Source: Nonomuraea purpurea (GTDB lineage: Bacteria; Actinomycetota; Actinomycetes; Streptosporangiales; Streptosporangiaceae). Taken from it: a DNA stretch of 64,000 nt. Both the position numbers and the translations under genes were made by a program. Under the pieces are notes generated by a model. The model had not been told where the DNA came from and made no database searches. It saw nothing but the letters and a program-made list of their open reading frames with translations. Position 1 is the first letter of the stretch. Each line of letters starts with the position of its first letter. The stretch covers positions 315,826 through 379,825 of the forward strand of contig NZ_JBHSBI010000008.1 of the NCBI RefSeq assembly GCF_042650645.1, read 5' to 3'. Shown here piece after piece: positions 26,336-35,802 of this stretch.

Positions 26336-26706
26336 TGACGATGCGCGGACTGACGGCCGCACAGGCCGACGACATCAGACAGGCCCTGCACACCGCCGAA
26401 CGGCGCAGCGGGCTGCGGTTCGGGGTGTTCCTCGGGGAGCCGGCGGCCGGCGGGCGGCGGCACTTCGCCGAACGCCTGCACGCCGCTCTGGGGGCGCAGG
26501 CTCCCGACGCCGTGGTCGTCTTCGTGGACTTCGAGGGCCGGGGCCTGGAGATCGTCACGGGGGAGCAGGCCAGGCGGCGGCTCAGTGACAGCGCCTGCCG
26601 GCTGACCGCGATGTCCATGGCCACCGCGTTCAGCGTCGGCGACCTGGTGGGCGGCCTGCTGTACGGCATCGCCGCCCTCGGCGAACAGGCCACGGCCCAC
26701 CGCTGA
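26332..26706 (+). CDS. DUF5130 family (TPM-like) protein
   Basis: 124 residues from GTG 26332, four bases overlapping the preceding stop. The pattern AERRSGLRFGVFLGEP...DAVVVFVDFEGRGLEIVTGEQARRRL fits DUF5130, a single-domain relative of TPM-fold proteins, with a hydrophobic end (VGDLVGGLLYGIAALG). Its role is unknown; coupling suggests it works with the small membrane protein. Confidence 0.72.
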   Translation: MMTMRGLTAAQADDIRQALHTAERRSGLRFGVFLGEPAAGGRRHFAERLHAALGAQAPDAVVVFVDFEGRGLEIVTGEQARRRLSDSACRLTAMSMATAFSVGDLVGGLLYGIAALGEQATAHR

Positions 26707-26723
26707 GCCGCCCCGCGCCGGGC

Positions 26724-27674
26724 TCAGGCGCGTTCGAGCAGGGTGACGACGTGTTCGCTGACCCCGCGCAGCAACGTCGAGGGCTCGATCGGCGCATCGG
26801 CCACGGCCGAGAACAACGCGGGCAACCCCGGCAACGGAAAGCCGTCCTCTTTCAGGGCCGAACCACCCACGGCGTTCTTGTCGAGCCCCACCCGGCTGCG
26901 CTCCCAGGCCTCCAGCACCTCCTCGGGAGACGGCACCCCGAACCCGTGCCCCACCGGCGCGGCGTGCCGCAGCCGCACCAGGGGCGTCTCGGCGAAGGCC
27001 AGCGCCGTACGCGCCCGAAGCTGCAGGTCGGCGCGCGAGTCCGGCGAGACCCAGTCCATGGCCGTGCACGGGTTGCGGCAGGTGGCCACGCACACCCCGA
27101 GGGCGCCCGCCACCTGGCTGTGCTGGCGGTCGAAGTAGGCCCGCCACCCCTCGCCGGGCTCCACCGACACCCGGAGCGTCCTGTTGGTGGCCGACTGCTC
27201 GGACTTGGTGTGGTCGCACTCCCGATCGCCGATCACGCCGAACCGGCTTCCGGCGGCGCTCAGCCCCTCGGGCCAGCGCGCCGGGTCGCCCGCGTGCCCG
27301 AGTTGCGGCTCAAAGGCCAGCAGCGGCAGGTACTCGCTGGCGATGTGCACGGCCGCGATCATCGGGCTCAGTTCGCGCCGGTACCACCGTACGGCGATGA
27401 CCTCCAGCAGCAGCCCGTACGCCGGCCGCAACGACTCCAGCGCCCCGCGGGGCTGCTCGCGCGGCGTCTGCGGCATGTGGCAGGCTCGCGCGCGCCGTCG
27501 CAGGTCGGCGGGCACGCCCTTCGCCTCGGCCGCGAAGTCCTCGGCGTCGAGCGAGAGCAGCCGCTGACCGAACTCACACACCTCCGCGATCTCTTCCTTC
27601 GGCGCGAGAGCTCCGAGGTCGGCGAAGGCGTAGCGGCGGGCAAGGGCGATGAGCAGGTCACGGGTCGAATCCAC
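26724..27674 (-). CDS. protein of unknown function
   Basis: 316 residues, soluble, mainly helical, no signal peptide or membrane helix. Cysteines occur in ACHMP, DRECDHTK and CVATCRNPC, which could bind metal. A central stretch FDRQHSQVAGALGVCVATC and the C-terminal VGHGFGVPSPEEVLEAW look conserved in style, but I recognise no family. It follows the Ser/Thr kinase by 87 bases on the same strand and may be co-transcribed, making it a possible kinase partner or substrate by context only. Confidence 0.6.
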   Translation of the reverse strand: MDSTRDLLIALARRYAFADLGALAPKEEIAEVCEFGQRLLSLDAEDFAAEAKGVPADLRRRARACHMPQTPREQPRGALESLRPAYGLLLEVIAVRWYRRELSPMIAAVHIASEYLPLLAFEPQLGHAGDPARWPEGLSAAGSRFGVIGDRECDHTKSEQSATNRTLRVSVEPGEGWRAYFDRQHSQVAGALGVCVATCRNPCTAMDWVSPDSRADLQLRARTALAFAETPLVRLRHAAPVGHGFGVPSPEEVLEAWERSRVGLDKNAVGGSALKEDGFPLPGLPALFSAVADAPIEPSTLLRGVSEHVVTLLERA

Positions 27675-27761
27675 GCGATGACTTTCTCACGATCGGAGAG
27701 GGGTTGCGGACACAGAAGCCGGACACGCCGGATTCTGCCGGATATCGCGTAGATAGCACCG

Positions 27762-29036
27762 TTATGGGCAAGGAGCCCGGATGCACTGGATGTCGCCGGG
27801 CGGCCGGCTCACCGTGGGCTCGGAGGTGGGCTCCTCGGGGGACGGCGGCGTGGTGGGCGGCTCGGTCGGCTCGGGCTCCGACGGCGTCGGAGTGGGCGTG
27901 GGCGTCACCGTGGGCGTGGAGCTCGGCACCGTCGTCGTGGCGGACGGCACCGGGAACGTGCGGGTCGCCCGGGGCGTGGGAGTGCGCTTGGGCGGAGCCG
28001 TCGTCTGCCTGACGGTGGACGGCGAGGCCATCGACGGGATGATCTCGACGGTGGTGCCGCCGGCGGACGATGGCGGCGCCTCGGTGCCGGTCATGGGCGG
28101 GGAGGGCCGCAGCCAGACCGAGCCGGCCACCGCCGCGGTCACGGCCACGGCGGCGATCATCGTGAGCACCGCCCGCAACGTACGCCTGGGCCGCGGCACG
28201 GGCAGCTCTGCAGGGGCGGCCAGCGCCTTGCGCGTGACCTCGGCCATCAGCTCGGCCGTCTGCCAGCGCCGGTCGGGTGTCTTCTCCAGCGCCCGCTCGA
28301 CCACCTGTCGTGGCCCTGGCGGAATCTCGTCGGGCAGCGGGGGGATGGGAGAGTTGAGGTGCTTGAAGATGATCTGTACGGGCGTGTTGCCCTCGAACGG
28401 CAGCCGCCCTGTCAGGCACTCGAACGCCACCACGCCCAGCGCGTAGACGTCGACCGCGGGTGTCACGTCGCTGGCCGTGGCCATCTCGGGGGCGCAGTAG
28501 CCGGCCGAGCAGAGCATCGTGCCCGTGGCCGTCAGGTGGCCGGCGGAGGCCGAGTGGGCGATGCCGAAGTCGGTGAGCGCCACGCCGCCGTCGGACCTGA
28601 TCATGAGGTTGGCCGGTTTGACGTCGCGGTGCACGATGCCGTGCGCGTGGGCGGCGGCCAGCGCGTCGGCGACCTCCGCGACCAGTCGCATGGTGGCCTC
28701 GGGGCCGAGCGAGCCGCGCCGCAGGACGTGGTCGAGCGACTCGCCGCGCACGTACTCCATGACCAGGAAGCTCACCTGGCGGCCCATGACCTCGCAGGTG
28801 CCGTAGTCGTAGACGTCGACGACGCCGGGGTGCCTCAGCGTGGCCATGGCCCTGGCCTCGTTCAGGAAGCGCTGGGTGAAGGTGGGGTTGTCGGTCAGGG
28901 CGGGAGTGAGCACCTTGACGGCCACCTCGCGGCCGAGGACCGTGTCGTCGGCACGCCAGACCTCGCCCATGCCGCCGCCACCCAGGCGAGCGGTGAGCAC
29001 GTAGCGATCGTTGAGGGTGGTCCCCGCGCCTAGCAC
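27762..29036 (-). CDS. Ser/Thr protein kinase, membrane-anchored
   Basis: 424 residues from GTG 29036 (a longer frame reaches 29090). All Hanks motifs are seen: P-loop GGGGMGEVW, Lys in AVKVL, HRDVKPANLM, DFG and APE. The kinase domain covers about 10-265; a membrane helix follows near 290-310 (VLTMIAAVAVTAAVAGSVW); the outer tail is long and Pro/Thr/Ser-rich, ending in CIRAPCP. It is a PknB-like signalling kinase without PASTA repeats; its outside tail may span the cell wall. Substrate unknown. Confidence 0.93.
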   Translation of the reverse strand: MLGAGTTLNDRYVLTARLGGGGMGEVWRADDTVLGREVAVKVLTPALTDNPTFTQRFLNEARAMATLRHPGVVDVYDYGTCEVMGRQVSFLVMEYVRGESLDHVLRRGSLGPEATMRLVAEVADALAAAHAHGIVHRDVKPANLMIRSDGGVALTDFGIAHSASAGHLTATGTMLCSAGYCAPEMATASDVTPAVDVYALGVVAFECLTGRLPFEGNTPVQIIFKHLNSPIPPLPDEIPPGPRQVVERALEKTPDRRWQTAELMAEVTRKALAAPAELPVPRPRRTLRAVLTMIAAVAVTAAVAGSVWLRPSPPMTGTEAPPSSAGGTTVEIIPSMASPSTVRQTTAPPKRTPTPRATRTFPVPSATTTVPSSTPTVTPTPTPTPSEPEPTEPPTTPPSPEEPTSEPTVSRPPGDIQCIRAPCP

Positions 29037-29174
29037 GTAATCGAGGCTAACATCGCACGTCGGATGGCATCGCCAACTCGGAGCACACATTCGACGGGTC
29101 GGCCGCGGGTTGTTCGAAGACGGTCCGGGGACGTTAATTCACACCCCCCTTTCACGCCCCCGTCCGGACGCGAA

Positions 29175-29200
29175 AAGGCCCCCGCGGTCGCGGGGGCCTT
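29175..29200 (-). terminator. terminator of pepN
   Basis: 12-bp stem AAGGCCCCCGCG / CGCGGGGGCCTT with a very short loop, 14 bases after the pepN stop; on the minus strand it ends in a run of four T. Confidence 0.85.
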
Positions 29201-29213
29201 CACCGGGAGCGTG

Positions 29214-31778
29214 TCAGGCGGACGCGGCGTCCTTCTCGCGGTTGCGCAGCGCGCGGCTGACGCCGTCGGCGCCCTCCAGGACCAGTCGCCGCAGCGCCTG
29301 CGGCGGCTGCGCGGCCTGCAGGTAGTCGTGCGCGGCCTGGACCGTCTCCGGCTCGATGACCAGCGCCGGGAAGCAGCCCACCGCGAACGACGACGCCTGG
29401 TCGAACGTCCACTCCTGGTAGATGCGCCCGACCTCGGCGAAGTACTTCTCCCTGAACGGCTCAAGCAGCTCGGGGTGGCTGGGGTCCTGGAACCCGCTGA
29501 TCGTCGTGCGGGCGATGTGGTTGGCCAGCTTGCCCGCGACGATCCGGTCCCAGGCCGCCGACTTGGCCTCGGGCGTCGGGATCGCGGCCCGGCACAGGGC
29601 CGCCGAGCGCTCACCCGTCGCCGTAGGGTCGCGCTCCAGCTCGGCGTCGATGTCGGACTCGTCCAGCTTGCCGCCGCAGACCAGCGCGTGGACCAGCGAC
29701 CAGCGCAGGTCGGCGTCCACGGTCAGGCCCTCGGGCACCGCCGAGCCGTCGAGGATGCCCTGCAGCACGGCCAGGTCCTCATCGACGCCGGCCACCGCGG
29801 CGAACGCCTGCAGGAACGCGAGCTGGTGGTCGGAGCCCGGCCTGGCCGCGGCGAGCCGCGCGCGCAGCTCCGTCGCCAGCAGCCGCAGGCCCTCCTGCCG
29901 CCACGCCGGGTCGGCGTACTGCTGCACGGCCTGGCGCGCCTGGCGCAGCACCGTCTGCAGGACGGTGAGGTCGGTGACCGTGGCGGCGCCGGAGACGACC
30001 AGCTTGACGTAGTCGCGCGTGGACATCTCGCCGTCGCGGGTCATGTCCCAGGCCGCCGACCAGCACAGCGCCCGCGGCAGCGACTCGGTGAAGCGCGCGA
30101 TGCCGCCGCCCACCAGCGTGCGCAGGGAGTCGTCGTCGAGGCGGATCTTGGCGTAGGTCAGGTCGTCGTCGTTGAGCAGGACCAGGTCGGGCTGCTCCTC
30201 GCCGACGAGCTCGGCCACGGACGTGCGGGCGCCGACCACGTCCAGCTCCACCCGCCTGGTGCGCCTCAGCTCGCCGTCGGCCAGGGAGTAGAGCCCGACG
30301 GCGATGCGGTGCGAGCGCAGCGTCGGATAGTCGGCCGGCGCCTCCTGCAGCACCTCGAAGGAGGTGAACCGGCCCTGCGACACCTCGAACGACGGGCGCA
30401 GCGTGTTGACCCAGGCGGTCTCCAGCCACTCCTTCGACCAGGAGGACAGGTCGCGGCCCGAGGTCCGCTCCAGCGCGGTGAGCAGGTCCTTCAGCTCGGT
30501 GTTGCCCCAGGCATGCTCGGCGAAGTAGTCGCGCACACCGGCCAGGAAGTTGTCCAGGCCCACGTAGGCGACGAGCTGCTTGAGCACGCTCGCGCCCTTG
30601 GCGTAGGTGATGCCGTCGAAGTTGACCTCGACGGCCTGCATGTCGGGGATGTCGGCGGCGATGGGGTGGGTGGAGGGGAGCTGGTCCTGGCGGTAGGCCC
30701 AGGCCTTCTCGACGTTGGCGAACGTGGTCCACGCGCCCTTGCCCCACCGCGTGGCCTCGGCCTGGGCCAGCACGGACATGTAGGTGGCGAACGACTCGTT
30801 CAGCCACAGGTCGTCCCACCAGCGCATGGTGACCAGGTCGCCGAACCACATGTGCGCCATCTCGTGCAGGATCGTCTCGGCGCGCCGCTCGACCACCGCG
30901 TCGGTGACCCGGGAGCGGAAGACGTAGTCCTCCAGGAACGTCACGCAGCCCGCGTTCTCCATGGCGCCGGCGTTGAACTCGGGCACGAAGAGCTGGTCGT
31001 ACTTGCCGAACGGGTAGCGCAGCCCGAACACCCGGTGGAAGAAGTCGAAGCCCTGCCTGGTGACCTCGAGGATGTTGTCGGCGTCGAGGTGCTCGGCCAG
31101 TGAGGCCCTGCAGTAGATGCCCAGCGGGATGCCGTCATGCTCGGAGGTCACCTTGTGGTACGGCCCGGCCACGAGCGCGGTGATGTAGGTGGAGATGGCC
31201 GGTGTGGGCGGGAACTCCCACCGCCGGGCGGGAACGTTCACGGTGTGCTTGCCGCTCTCGCCGGGCAACGCCACCACCTGTGAGGCGGCGGCGTTGGAGA
31301 CGACCTCCCAGTCGGCGGGGGCCAGCACCGTGAGCTGGAAGGCGGCCTTGAGGTCGGGCTGGTCGAAGCAGGCGTACATGCGGTGGGCGTCGGCCGTCTC
31401 GAACTGGCTGTGCAGGTAGACCTTCTGGTCGACCGGGTCGACGAAGCGGTGCAGGCCCTCGCCGGTGCGCATGTAGGCGCAGTCGGCGTCGATGCGCAAC
31501 TCGTTGTCGCCGGCGAGCGAGGGGAGCGGGAGACGGCCCTTCTCGGCGTCGTAGCCGGCGACGTCGAGGTCGTGGCCGTTGAGCGTGACCTTGCGCACCT
31601 GTGCACCGTGCAGGTCGATGAACGTGGAGGCGCCCGGTTGGCCGCAGGCGAAGCGGACCGTGGTGACGCTCCCGAAACGCTCGTCTCCCTCCGTCAGGTC
31701 GAGTGCGACCTCATACGACTCGACCTTCAACAGCCGGGCGCGTTCGCGAGCCTCGTCCCGAGTCAGGTTGCCTGCCAA
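29214..31778 (-). CDS. pepN: aminopeptidase N (M1 family)
   Basis: 854 residues. Substrate motif GAMEN and zinc motif HEMAHMWFGDL, with the third ligand in NESFATYM, are intact. The N-terminal (1-200), catalytic (200-450) and helical ERAP1-like C-terminal domains are complete; the size equals that of Streptomyces PepN. It removes N-terminal residues from peptides in the cytosol. The start is TTG at 31778, since AAAAGGAG lies six bases before it; the ATG at 31826 upstream has no such site. Confidence 0.95.
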   Translation of the reverse strand: MAGNLTRDEARERARLLKVESYEVALDLTEGDERFGSVTTVRFACGQPGASTFIDLHGAQVRKVTLNGHDLDVAGYDAEKGRLPLPSLAGDNELRIDADCAYMRTGEGLHRFVDPVDQKVYLHSQFETADAHRMYACFDQPDLKAAFQLTVLAPADWEVVSNAAASQVVALPGESGKHTVNVPARRWEFPPTPAISTYITALVAGPYHKVTSEHDGIPLGIYCRASLAEHLDADNILEVTRQGFDFFHRVFGLRYPFGKYDQLFVPEFNAGAMENAGCVTFLEDYVFRSRVTDAVVERRAETILHEMAHMWFGDLVTMRWWDDLWLNESFATYMSVLAQAEATRWGKGAWTTFANVEKAWAYRQDQLPSTHPIAADIPDMQAVEVNFDGITYAKGASVLKQLVAYVGLDNFLAGVRDYFAEHAWGNTELKDLLTALERTSGRDLSSWSKEWLETAWVNTLRPSFEVSQGRFTSFEVLQEAPADYPTLRSHRIAVGLYSLADGELRRTRRVELDVVGARTSVAELVGEEQPDLVLLNDDDLTYAKIRLDDDSLRTLVGGGIARFTESLPRALCWSAAWDMTRDGEMSTRDYVKLVVSGAATVTDLTVLQTVLRQARQAVQQYADPAWRQEGLRLLATELRARLAAARPGSDHQLAFLQAFAAVAGVDEDLAVLQGILDGSAVPEGLTVDADLRWSLVHALVCGGKLDESDIDAELERDPTATGERSAALCRAAIPTPEAKSAAWDRIVAGKLANHIARTTISGFQDPSHPELLEPFREKYFAEVGRIYQEWTFDQASSFAVGCFPALVIEPETVQAAHDYLQAAQPPQALRRLVLEGADGVSRALRNREKDAASA

Positions 31779-31867
31779 GTTGTGCTCCTTTTCGCCACTT
31801 CGTCGGGGTTGTCCGTATCCTGCCATGCCGGGAATACGATCCGAACCACCTCAGGTTATGGCCACAC

Positions 31868-32488
31868 GTGACTGAAAAGATTCCCGTGGACCTGTGGTTC
31901 GATCCTGCCTGTCCCTTTGCATGGGTTACGTCACGATGGCTGCTCGAAGTAGAGAAGGTACGTTCGATCGAGCCGCGCTGGCGCATCATGTCCCTGTATT
32001 TCCTCAACAAGGACAAGGACATCTCCGACGACTACCGCAAGAGCACCGAGAGGAGCCTCGGGTCGGTCAGGGTGATCGCGGCCGCCGCCGCCAAGCACGG
32101 CGACCACGTCATCGGCGAGCTCTACACCCAGTTCGGCACCCGCCTGCACAACGAGGGGCTCGGCAGGCAGCCCGAACGCCTCCGCGAGGTCCGCGAGTCG
32201 GCACTCGAAGCCGTCGGGCTCGACAAGTCCCTGGCCGACGCCGCCGGCTCCGACGAGTGGGACGAAGCGATCCGCGCCTCCCACGAGGAGGGCATCGGCC
32301 TCGTCGGCGAGGAGGTCGGGACGCCGGTCATCCGCGTCGGCCCCAACGCCTTCTTCGGCCCGGTGATCACGAAGATCCTGCGCGGCGACGACGCGGGCAG
32401 GCTCTGGGACGGCGTGCTCGCCGTCACCGCGTACGAGGACTTCTTCGAGCTGAAGCGCACGCGCACCAAGCGCCCCACCTTCGACTGA
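31868..32488 (+). CDS. mycothiol-dependent nitroreductase-like DsbA-fold protein
   Basis: 206 residues, similar in layout to the Rv2466c family. The N-terminal thioredoxin strand leads to LWFDPACPFAWVTSRW; the family's usual CPxC is C-P-F-A, so only the first cysteine remains, near residue 15. The helical insert (40-160) and the cis-proline region VGTPVIRVG are present. The product may use mycothiol with a single cysteine. GTG start at 31868, divergent from pepN. Confidence 0.75.
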   Translation: MTEKIPVDLWFDPACPFAWVTSRWLLEVEKVRSIEPRWRIMSLYFLNKDKDISDDYRKSTERSLGSVRVIAAAAAKHGDHVIGELYTQFGTRLHNEGLGRQPERLREVRESALEAVGLDKSLADAAGSDEWDEAIRASHEEGIGLVGEEVGTPVIRVGPNAFFGPVITKILRGDDAGRLWDGVLAVTAYEDFFELKRTRTKRPTFD

Positions 32489-32581
32489 CGTACCCGATTG
32501 TCGGGCGGCGGGGGACGAGACTTGTCCTCCGCCCAGCCGGGCCCTCGCATTGTCTCCTGCGGCGCTGTCAGGATGGGTGCC

Positions 32582-33985
32582 ATGCGTCAGCTCTATATCG
32601 GCGGCTCCTGGACCGCTTCTGCGTCGGACGAGCCCATCGAGGTCGTCAACCCGGCCACGGAAGAGACCATCGACCGCGTGCCCGCGGGCTCTCCCGACGA
32701 TGTGGAGCGGGCTGCGGGCGCCGCCAGGAAAGCCTTCCCCGCCTGGTCGGAGATGGCCGCGGCCGAACGCGGCAAGCTGCTCGCCGACGCGGCCGAGCTG
32801 CTGAGACAGCGCGCAGGCGACATCGCCGAGATCATCGCCACCGACATGGGCGCCCCGCTGAAGTTCGCGCTCAAGACGCAGACGCTCATGCCGGCGACCG
32901 TGCTGTCGTCCTACGCCCAGCTCGCCGAGAGCCACCCGCGCGAGTCGCGCGTCGGCAACTCCCTCGTGGTCAAGGAGCCCGTCGGCGTGGTCGCCGCGAT
33001 CACGCCGTGGAACTACCCGCTGCACCAGATCATCTGCAAGACCGGGCCCGCGCTGGCCGCCGGGTGCACCGTGGTGCTCAAGCCGAGCGAGGTGGCGCCG
33101 CTGGCCGCGTACGCGCTGGCCGAGATCTTCCACGAGGTGGGCCTGCCCCCGGGCGTGTTCAACCTGGTCAGCGGGCGCGGCCCGGTCGTCGGAGAGGCCA
33201 TGGCCGCCCACCCCGAGGTGGACATGGTCTCCTTCACCGGCTCGACCGCCGCGGGCCGGCGCGTGGCCTCGCTCGCCGCCGAGTCGGTCAAACGGGTCGC
33301 GCTGGAGCTCGGCGGCAAGTCGGCCAACATCATCCTGCCCGACGCCGACCTGGCCCTGGCCGTCAAGGTCGGGGTGGCCAACTGCTTCGTCAACGCCGGC
33401 CAGACCTGCTCTGCCTGGACCCGCATGATCGTCCACCGTGACCAGTACGACGAGGCCGTCCGCCTGGCCGTCGCGGCCGCGCGCGGCTACACCGTCGGCG
33501 ACCCCTTCGACGAGTCGACCAGGCTCGGCCCGCTGGTCTCCGCCGCCCAGCGCGACCGGGTGATCCGCTACATCAACCGGGGCGAGGAGGAGGGCGCCCG
33601 GCTGGTGACCGGCGGCACCGAGCGCCCGCACGAGCGGGGGTTCTACGTCGAGCCCACCGTGTTCGCGGCCGTGGAGCCCGGCATGACGATCGGGCAGGAG
33701 GAGATCTTCGGGCCGGTCCTGTCGCTGATCCCGTACACGGGCGAGGAGCAGGCCGTCGAGATCGCCAACGACACCAAGTACGGCCTGGCCGGCGCGGTCT
33801 GGTCGGCCACGGAGGAACGCGCGCTCGCCGTCGCGCGCCGGCTGCGCACGGGGCAGGTGGCCGTCAACGGCGGCCGGTTCAACCCGCTGGCCCCCTTCGG
33901 CGGCTACAAGCAGTCGGGCGTGGGCCGCGAGCTCGGCGAGCAAGGGCTGGAGGAGTTCTTCGAGGTCAAGTCGATGCAGCTGTGA
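32582..33985 (+). CDS. aldehyde dehydrogenase family protein
   Basis: 467 residues. The NAD-binding region contains ITPWNYPLHQ and FTGSTAAGRR; the general base Glu is in LELGGKSAN and the catalytic Cys in GQTCSAWTR; EEIFGPVL and PFGGYKQSG are complete. It oxidises an unidentified aldehyde to an acid in the cytosol. ATG 32582 chosen; ATG 32573 is in frame too. It ends 13 bases from the convergent SDR gene. Confidence 0.95.
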   Translation: MRQLYIGGSWTASASDEPIEVVNPATEETIDRVPAGSPDDVERAAGAARKAFPAWSEMAAAERGKLLADAAELLRQRAGDIAEIIATDMGAPLKFALKTQTLMPATVLSSYAQLAESHPRESRVGNSLVVKEPVGVVAAITPWNYPLHQIICKTGPALAAGCTVVLKPSEVAPLAAYALAEIFHEVGLPPGVFNLVSGRGPVVGEAMAAHPEVDMVSFTGSTAAGRRVASLAAESVKRVALELGGKSANIILPDADLALAVKVGVANCFVNAGQTCSAWTRMIVHRDQYDEAVRLAVAAARGYTVGDPFDESTRLGPLVSAAQRDRVIRYINRGEEEGARLVTGGTERPHERGFYVEPTVFAAVEPGMTIGQEEIFGPVLSLIPYTGEEQAVEIANDTKYGLAGAVWSATEERALAVARRLRTGQVAVNGGRFNPLAPFGGYKQSGVGRELGEQGLEEFFEVKSMQL

Positions 33986-33998
33986 CCGTTGCTCCGGG

Positions 33999-34730
33999 TC
34001 AGACGAGCAGCCCGCCGGTGGCCAGGATGTTCTGGCCGGTGACCCAGCGCCCGTCGGGGCCCGCCAGGAAAGCGACCACGGAGGCGAGGTCGTCGGGCCG
34101 GCCCAGCCGCCCCAGCGCGGTCATCATGGGCGTCTGCTCCAGCGCTTCCGGCGGGTTGGCGCCGCGCAGCATGTCGGTGTCGGTGGCCCCGGACGTGACG
34201 ACGTTCACGGTGATCCCGCGCCCGCCCAGCTCCCGCGCCGCCACCTTGGCGAACTGCTCGACGGCGCCCTTGCTGCCGCAGTAGAGCGCCAGGGTCGGCG
34301 CGGGCACCTTGGTGTTGAGCGTCGAGATGGTGATGACGCGCCCGTCGTCGCGCATCACCCGCGCGGCCCACTGGGTGGCCAGGAACACCGCCCGCGTGTT
34401 GACCGCGAACACCCGCTCGTAGTCCTCGTCCGTGATGTCGGCGATGGGCTTCTGCGCCTCGGCGGTGGCGGCGTTGTTGACGACGATGTCGATGCCGGGC
34501 AGCCGCGCCTGGGCCTCGGCGAACAACCGCTCCAGATCCTCTTTGCTCGACAGGTCGGCCCGGACGGCGTGCGCGCCCGTCTCCTTGGCGACCTGCTCCG
34601 CCGCCTCCGCCGACCGCTCGTAGCAGAAGACGACCTCGGCCCCGTCGGAGCTCAGCCGCTCGACGACGGCCTTGCCGATGCCCCTGGAACCTCCAGTGAC
34701 CAATGCGCCCTTTCCGGAAAGTACGCTCAT
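33999..34730 (-). CDS. short-chain dehydrogenase/reductase
   Basis: 243 residues, classical SDR. TGGSRGIGKAV near residue 12, NNAA at about 86, and YCGSK (catalytic Tyr and Lys) near 154. FabG-like proteins of this kind reduce ketones with NAD(P)H; the substrate is unknown. It starts nine bases after the def stop, so it is probably the second gene of a def operon. Confidence 0.9.
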   Translation of the reverse strand: MSVLSGKGALVTGGSRGIGKAVVERLSSDGAEVVFCYERSAEAAEQVAKETGAHAVRADLSSKEDLERLFAEAQARLPGIDIVVNNAATAEAQKPIADITDEDYERVFAVNTRAVFLATQWAARVMRDDGRVITISTLNTKVPAPTLALYCGSKGAVEQFAKVAARELGGRGITVNVVTSGATDTDMLRGANPPEALEQTPMMTALGRLGRPDDLASVVAFLAGPDGRWVTGQNILATGGLLV

Positions 34731-34739
34731 GCGGCCAAC

Positions 34740-35225
34740 CTATGCTCTGAGCATGATCGTGCGAGCCTCGGTTCGCGGCAGGCGATCGACGTACAGCTTG
34801 CCGTCGAGGTGCTCGGTCTCGTGCTGGAAGCAGCGCGCCAGCGACCCGCGGGCCCTGACCCGCACCGGCCGCCGCAGCCTGTCGACGCCCTCGACGGTCA
34901 CGCCCGCGGCCCGCGCGACGGGCGCGTAGATCGGCAGGCGCGTCTGCCGGTCGGGCACGGACAGGCAGCCCTCCTCGTCGAGCACCTCCTCGGGGTCGTC
35001 CACGGTCAGGACCGGATTGATCACGTGGCCCTTGCGGCCTGCGATGTCGTAGACGAACAGCCGCCGCGACACGCCGATCTGCGGGCCGGCCAGGCCCACG
35101 CCCTGGACCGCGTACATCGCCTGGAACATCTCCTCGATCAGCCGGCGCAGATCGCGGTCGAAGTCCGTGACGGACTCGGCGGGCGTGCGCAGGACCGGAT
35201 CGCCGATGACGCGGATCTCACGCAT
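34740..35225 (-). CDS. def: peptide deformylase
   Basis: 161 residues. The three metal-site motifs are present: GVGLAGPQIG, EEGCLSVPD (Cys ligand) and QHETEHLDG (HExxH). The third differs mildly from the common QHEIDHLDG but keeps both His and the Glu. It removes formyl groups from the N-terminal Met of new proteins on the ribosome. AAGGTAGAG precedes the ATG. Divergent from rpiB across an inverted repeat. Confidence 0.95.
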   Translation of the reverse strand: MREIRVIGDPVLRTPAESVTDFDRDLRRLIEEMFQAMYAVQGVGLAGPQIGVSRRLFVYDIAGRKGHVINPVLTVDDPEEVLDEEGCLSVPDRQTRLPIYAPVARAAGVTVEGVDRLRRPVRVRARGSLARCFQHETEHLDGKLYVDRLPRTEARTIMLRA

Positions 35226-35239
35226 GGGTCTCTACCTTC

Positions 35240-35270
35240 GTAAGGACTGGATAGCGAAACAGGTCCTTAC
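35240..35270. repeat. inverted repeat between def and rpiB
   Basis: Perfect 8-base arms GTAAGGAC / GTCCTTAC separated by 15 bases, 15 bases upstream of the def start. Fits a regulator site or an mRNA leader hairpin; no regulator gene is adjacent. Confidence 0.45.
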
Positions 35271-35330
35271 TGTAGCCAGCCCGCGCGCACGGCGCGGCCG
35301 TCGGAGACACGGCTGTGGAAGACTGGGCGC

Positions 35331-35798
35331 GTGCGTGTCTACATCGGTGCCGACCATGCCGGCTATGAGCTCAAGAACCACCTCGTGTCCTGGCTCAAGG
35401 ACCACGGTCACGACGTGACCGACTGCGGTCCCTTCGTCTACGACGCCGAGGACGACTACCCGGCGTTCGTGCTGCGCGCGGCCGAGGGCGTCGCGGGCGA
35501 CCCGGGCAGCCGGGGGGTGGTGATCGGCGGGTCGGGCAACGGCGAGCAGATCGCCGCCAACAAGATCCGCGGCATCCGCGCCGCGCTGGCCTGGAGCGAG
35601 GAGACGGCCAAACTGGCTCGCGAGCACAACGACGCCAACGTGGTCGGCGTCGGCGCCCGCATGCACTCCACCGAGGACGCCACCAGGTTCGTCGAGGTGT
35701 TCCTGACCACCGCCTTCTCCGGCGGCGAGCGCCACAGCAGGCGCATCGCGCAGATCGACGCCTACGAGACGATCGGCCAGCTTCCCTCGCTGCCGTAG
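35331..35798 (+). CDS. rpiB: ribose-5-phosphate isomerase B
   Basis: 155 residues. IGADHAGYELK at the N-terminus and GGSGNGEQIAANK near residue 63 are RpiB signatures; the position equal to the catalytic Cys of some RpiB is not Cys here but the actinobacterial form uses the Glu in GSGNGEQ. It interconverts ribose-5-phosphate and ribulose-5-phosphate in the pentose phosphate pathway. GTG start. Monocistronic. Confidence 0.95.
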   Translation: MRVYIGADHAGYELKNHLVSWLKDHGHDVTDCGPFVYDAEDDYPAFVLRAAEGVAGDPGSRGVVIGGSGNGEQIAANKIRGIRAALAWSEETAKLAREHNDANVVGVGARMHSTEDATRFVEVFLTTAFSGGERHSRRIAQIDAYETIGQLPSLP

Positions 35799-35802
35799 CC
35801 CG

